DNA of 64,000 nucleotides from Strigops habroptila (Eukaryota; Chordata; Aves; Psittaciformes; Psittacidae): NCBI RefSeq assembly GCF_004027225.2, contig NC_044279.2:28250705-28314704 (forward strand), read 5' to 3'. Positions 59,723 through 64,000 of this stretch are shown here, in pieces. Within the stretch, counting starts at the first letter, position 1; every line of letters begins with the position of its first letter. The notes below the pieces were generated by a model that saw only the letters and a list, made by a program, of their open reading frames with translations, was not told where the DNA came from and made no database searches. The translations under genes and the position numbers were made by a program.

Positions 59723-62700
59723 AGGACTCTATTATTATGGTCAAGATAGTCATGAGAACAGAGTTGTGATGACTTCTGCAAAGACTAAGTATTTTACCTA
59801 GTGACTGTGACGCTGACAGTGTTGCACTTCTTAGTGCCTAGACTGAGGCAGTCCCAGAAGCAATGCAAAGCTCAGACTCATGTGTCCAGGCTCCTAGTAA
59901 AGCCTACACTGTATACACTTGTACAGACCTCAGCCAAAAGACCACGTAAAATTTTTTGCTAGAGAGTCATTCATTTCTGGAACTGTGATAAACATCTGAG
60001 GATAACAGACTTGGATTCATTAGCTTTCCATGCCATGATTTGTGTTTCTTCAATGATGTCGGTTGCTAGAAATGTCAGTTTTCTTGTTTTCTTCACATCT
60101 TGTGTATTTAACAGATGGTCATATCTTAAAGATCTGATCCTAAATGCTCCCTCCTATAGATGTAACCTCTATCGTCACTGTCATCTTTTTTTCCCCAGTG
60201 AGGCTGTTTTCAGGCTTGAGATCTTTTCTCATCAAGTATTGCAGATTTTTTGTTATGGTTTAGGGACAGAAAGAAAAAAAACATGTTTTTGTCATGGTTG
60301 GTAATAATATCTCAGTATAGCAGATTTCAATGTAGCTTGGCAATGTGTCCTACAGATTTCAAGTGTCTGAAGTGATAACTCATCACTAAACAATCTTTGA
60401 CATTATTCCATGTCCACACCATTAAAGTAGTAGTCATTTCCATCAAGGAATATTTCTACTTCCATTTTCCTCTTCAGTTAGTTCAGTGATATAAGAGAAA
60501 GTATGAAGTCCCACGTTTATTCAAGATGACAGTAATTTCATCCCCTATAGCAAGGTTCTTTTGTCATTTTATGACTTCCAAAAAAGCAACATAAGCCAAA
60601 TAACAGTAAGGAAGAAATATCTATAAAAATTAATAACTCATAACAAATTCATTTCCTGATATAGTACATCAAAATATTAATTTGCATATTTGATGCCAAC
60701 TGCCATTTGCAAATCCCTGGGATGGTTTTCATCCAACTGTGATCATAACAAACCTTTCCATCTGTGTATTTTTCTGTGAGAAATCTTCATCAGAATTGTT
60801 CCCAAAAGGCCTTATGGGCTCAAAAATCTCAACATGGTTCCATCATTCTCATAGGAAAAGTGATACAGAATTTAAGAAAAAGTTATAGTTGTTCCTTAGG
60901 CTTGCTCAGCCATTTCTATGAATAGATCAACTATAATTTTGTTCTAAAAACACTGTAAAATGTATATTAGCAATACTATTTCATTAAGTCCTTCTAAGTT
61001 CTAAAATATGTTTTCTAACACACAATTCATGTGGAACATTAGTCACTTCATATCTGCTAAATTCCATGCAACTTTATAAACAAGGATGATTATTCTAAAA
61101 AATAATAATTCCACATTTCCACATTTCTGTGGCATTTCTGTATTTTTTTCCGGAGGCTCCAAAAGTTCTCCCCAGAGAGTGGCAAATTAAACACATCAAT
61201 GTTCCAGAAAATATGCTAGCTTCCTTTTATATATGGGTAAAATGAGGCCATGGAAGAAAGTCTGCCATTTACTGAGGCATTTCTTACTCCTGGCAGTAGT
61301 TGCCTGTGGTGTTGGATATACACATACTTGACAAGTGATTTATAGCAAAGTCCCAGAGAAAATCCTTGTTAGAATGAGAAAAAGATCTAGATATACTGAA
61401 TCTCAATTCTGTTTTAACCTTAAAATTATCATTTGACTTTTATTGATGGAATGGGAACAGGCATAGTAAATTACAGCAAAAGTCTGTATATGAAAGAAAG
61501 ATCTTGTAGTCTCTTTTGAAACAAAATTCTCAGAGAAATGAAATTCAGGGAAATACCCCAATATACATCAGGACCCATCCTTGTTTACAGAAGTGATTTG
61601 CAAAAGTGAGTCTTTTGGGTTTCCCAGTTCAGTACACAACTCTCCTCTATTCCAGAAACTTGCAAGTAAAGAGGTAAGCAGAACTAAGGGAATGAGAATT
61701 TTTCCAAGAAAGATGAAGACTTAGGAACGGAGTAGGGATTATCTGAAAAATGCGTCATTTCTTTTAAAATAAGACATCTTTTAAAGTAGGCCATCTAATA
61801 AAAATATACATTTTCCTACTTTCAGACTGAAATAAACACATCAAAAGGAAAACATTTAAGCAAGTTTTAAACTTGAAGAGTGTGGGTAAGTAAGTGAGGT
61901 ACTGAGTAAAAAACCCGGCAGAATCAAAGCCTAACATGGGTAGGGAATTGCTTTTGCAGGCACTAGGACTTTGTTGGAAGAACCCAAGGACAAGCCATGT
62001 GCTCTGAACCAGGCAGGAATATTAATCTAAATGAAAGATCTGACTTAATACTTTTATTTATTAGTTTCTATGAAGTCAGCCAAGCAAACATTTTTATATC
62101 AGATTTACCTTGCAAATCCAGTAACACACATTTCTCATGTGAGGCACCTTGCCAACAGTGGAGTAGTAAGTACTGTGCCCTATATCTAAGAGGTAAAGGA
62201 TGCACCATACCAGCTAACATCAACAGGCACTAGTATCACAGGAGAAGGACATCAAGGCATCAAAGAGTGAAGAAACAAACTTATCAGATGCTATAGCACA
62301 CAAGCAGCATCTAGCCACATTTGCCAGTGCACTCCAGAAACACCTCCTTAATTTAATGGAAGATGTTATCATTTTTGCCATGTGATAGAGGCACATCTCT
62401 CTAGTCATGTGTTGATGAAGAGGCTGTGGAGATAGGGAAGGAGGGAGGCTGGGAACACATCACAGGCTGGAAAAACCGTGAAGTCAACCACCATCCCACT
62501 CCTCACTCATGCCTGCGGGTGCTTCGAAAAGAGGCTACAGGAATAGGTTGTGGGCTAGGAAAACTGTTAGGCAGGCTGGATCCATCTGATGGGTCATACT
62601 TTGGGGAAAACTGAGCTAAACTATCAAAGAGTTTTAAAGAAAGCAATTGAGAAGCCTACAGGTGTTGCCGAGAAGTTACACATTTTTACACTGTAAGCTC

Positions 62701-64000
62701 ATCAGAGAATATTGTATATTCTCATTATAATAGAGTGGACAGCATGAAAGTCATCTGTCCAAACAATACAGCACTAAAAGAAAAGAGTAAATTAAGGAGA
62801 AACTAGTCACACAGTCCATAAAGAATTTGCAGTGAACCTCAAAAGGAAGTTAAGGTACAGAAAGTGTCTTATTTCTGCACTGAGACATGGAAATTTGAGT
62901 TCTCAGCCGTTGCACTGATCTCCCAGCTGATTTTGAGACAGTAACTTCACCACCCCATGCTTCTATTTCCCCAGCTCCAAAGTTCTGATAAAAATAATTG
63001 TCTCACTTGTTAAGTATTTTTGAGATCCAATTTTATTGATAAAAATCAAGGTGAGTGTTTAAGAAGAGGAGGTGCAAGCAGAGGTATGTAATCTGTTGCT
63101 AAAATCTTTATTAGAGGATTAGAGTAGAGCAAGTGTTTTACTGCTCTTTTAAGAAGACATTCAAAAGGTGAACCTGAGAATTACAGATCAATAAGACTTA
63201 ATCCAATTCAAGGTCGTTCTAAATGCAACAAATAATTAAAAAGAAGACAAAAATAATCCCACCATGGTAGTGACGACACGGCTCCATCATAAGCTCCAAA
63301 CACAAGTAAACAGGATCATGCCTCTTAAATGTATTAGAATTCTTTTGTTTATGGATAAAATAAAGGAAATATTCTTGATATTTATATATTTACTAGTTTT
63401 ACCGCAGTTTTGGACTACTGACTCTGGGAGAAAAAGTTTGGTTTTGAAAGTTCAAGGCATTTGGAGCTGAATACTCTGTAATGCAAAGGCATGGTGATGG
63501 ATTCTAGACTAGCTGGAAACGTACAAGAGGAATGTCTAGGTGTTCCGTTAAAACTATGTATTTTAGAGAGCTGGGAAAAAAAAATGAAGAAAAAGGCAGC
63601 TTTCATTTAAAAAGGCATTGAAAATAATCAACAATATTTCTAATCCACATCCTTGTCTAACCTTCACAAAATAGTAAGCAGAGATTAGGAGGATCAGAAA
63701 CATGGTGACTATTGGGAGAGAGGGTGGTGACTGAAGCCCTGTCGAGGGGATTTTATTACATACATGAAAACATCTTGCATGTTGCCAAGTTAGTCCTTCA
63801 CTTCACATAGCCCACAGACCATAGTCATAAACTACAGTACTGAAAGTATGACAGTGTCATCACAGGCATTAATGTCACAATTTCCCCTTGGACATTGTTA
63901 CAGAGCTCATGAGCAAACCAGTTTAATTTTCAATAATTTTTGTCATCAGTTCATAGTAAGAAGTACCTTTTAACACTCAAACTTTCAGATTGCCACAGTA
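59723..64000. other. Intergenic to window end, no gene recognised
   Basis: AT-rich sequence with only short chance frames (the longest recognised frames are under 100 codons). No repeat family, RNA gene or promoter is evident. Confidence 0.45.

Noticed and set aside
1..64000. CRISPR arrays, operons, phage or bacterial defence genes
   Set aside because: The window is vertebrate nuclear DNA. No spaced repeats, ribosome-binding sites or prokaryotic gene packing were seen.

Overview
The window looks like a stretch of avian nuclear genome. The recognisable mobile DNA is almost all CR1 non-LTR retrotransposon, often ending in the (ATTCTATG)n octamer tail. No L1/Alu-type or bacterial elements were seen. 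Outside one CpG island the sequence is AT-rich and intergenic. Only two host protein-coding genes can be supported, both on the + strand: SMIM30, a 61-residue membrane microprotein at 579-764, and GPR85 (SREB2), a 370-residue orphan GPCR at 26576-27688. Both are identified from recalled family sequences, not from a search.

Layout. Positions 1-1000 hold SMIM30, with a GC-rich first exon, a good GTAAGT donor at 141, an acceptor ending at 499 and the whole reading frame in the next exon. Positions 1-23.5 kb are otherwise intergenic. They carry a degraded CR1(-) end at 5.0-5.4 kb, a short CR1 tail at 7.7 kb, a 3.3-kb near-open CR1(+) at 9.71-13.05 kb and a short CR1(+) end at 19.1-19.3 kb. Positions 23.57-25.2 kb are a strong CpG island, the likely GPR85 promoter and 5' exon region, followed by a short intron and the single coding exon at 26.5-27.7 kb. 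The 3' UTR probably runs to 28.5, 29.1 or 29.8 kb.

From 29.8 to 64 kb I see no convincing host exon. This part holds an ancient CR1/L3-like remnant near 30.6 kb, a CR1(-) at 43.4-44.1 kb and a nested block at 56.4-59.7 kb. In that block an old CR1(+) is split by a CR1(-) fragment, which is itself split by a probable LTR-like insert carrying a younger CR1(-). About 24 kb around GPR85 (19.3-43.4 kb) has no recognisable young CR1.

The most notable sequence-level observation is in the 9.7-13.05 kb CR1. Its ORF2 is open for about 960 codons apart from one TGA, but it lacks, in frame, the six residues carrying the reverse-transcriptase F/YADD catalytic motif. The deletion lies at a short CAAG repeat. 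I did not find a new defence or metabolic system here.
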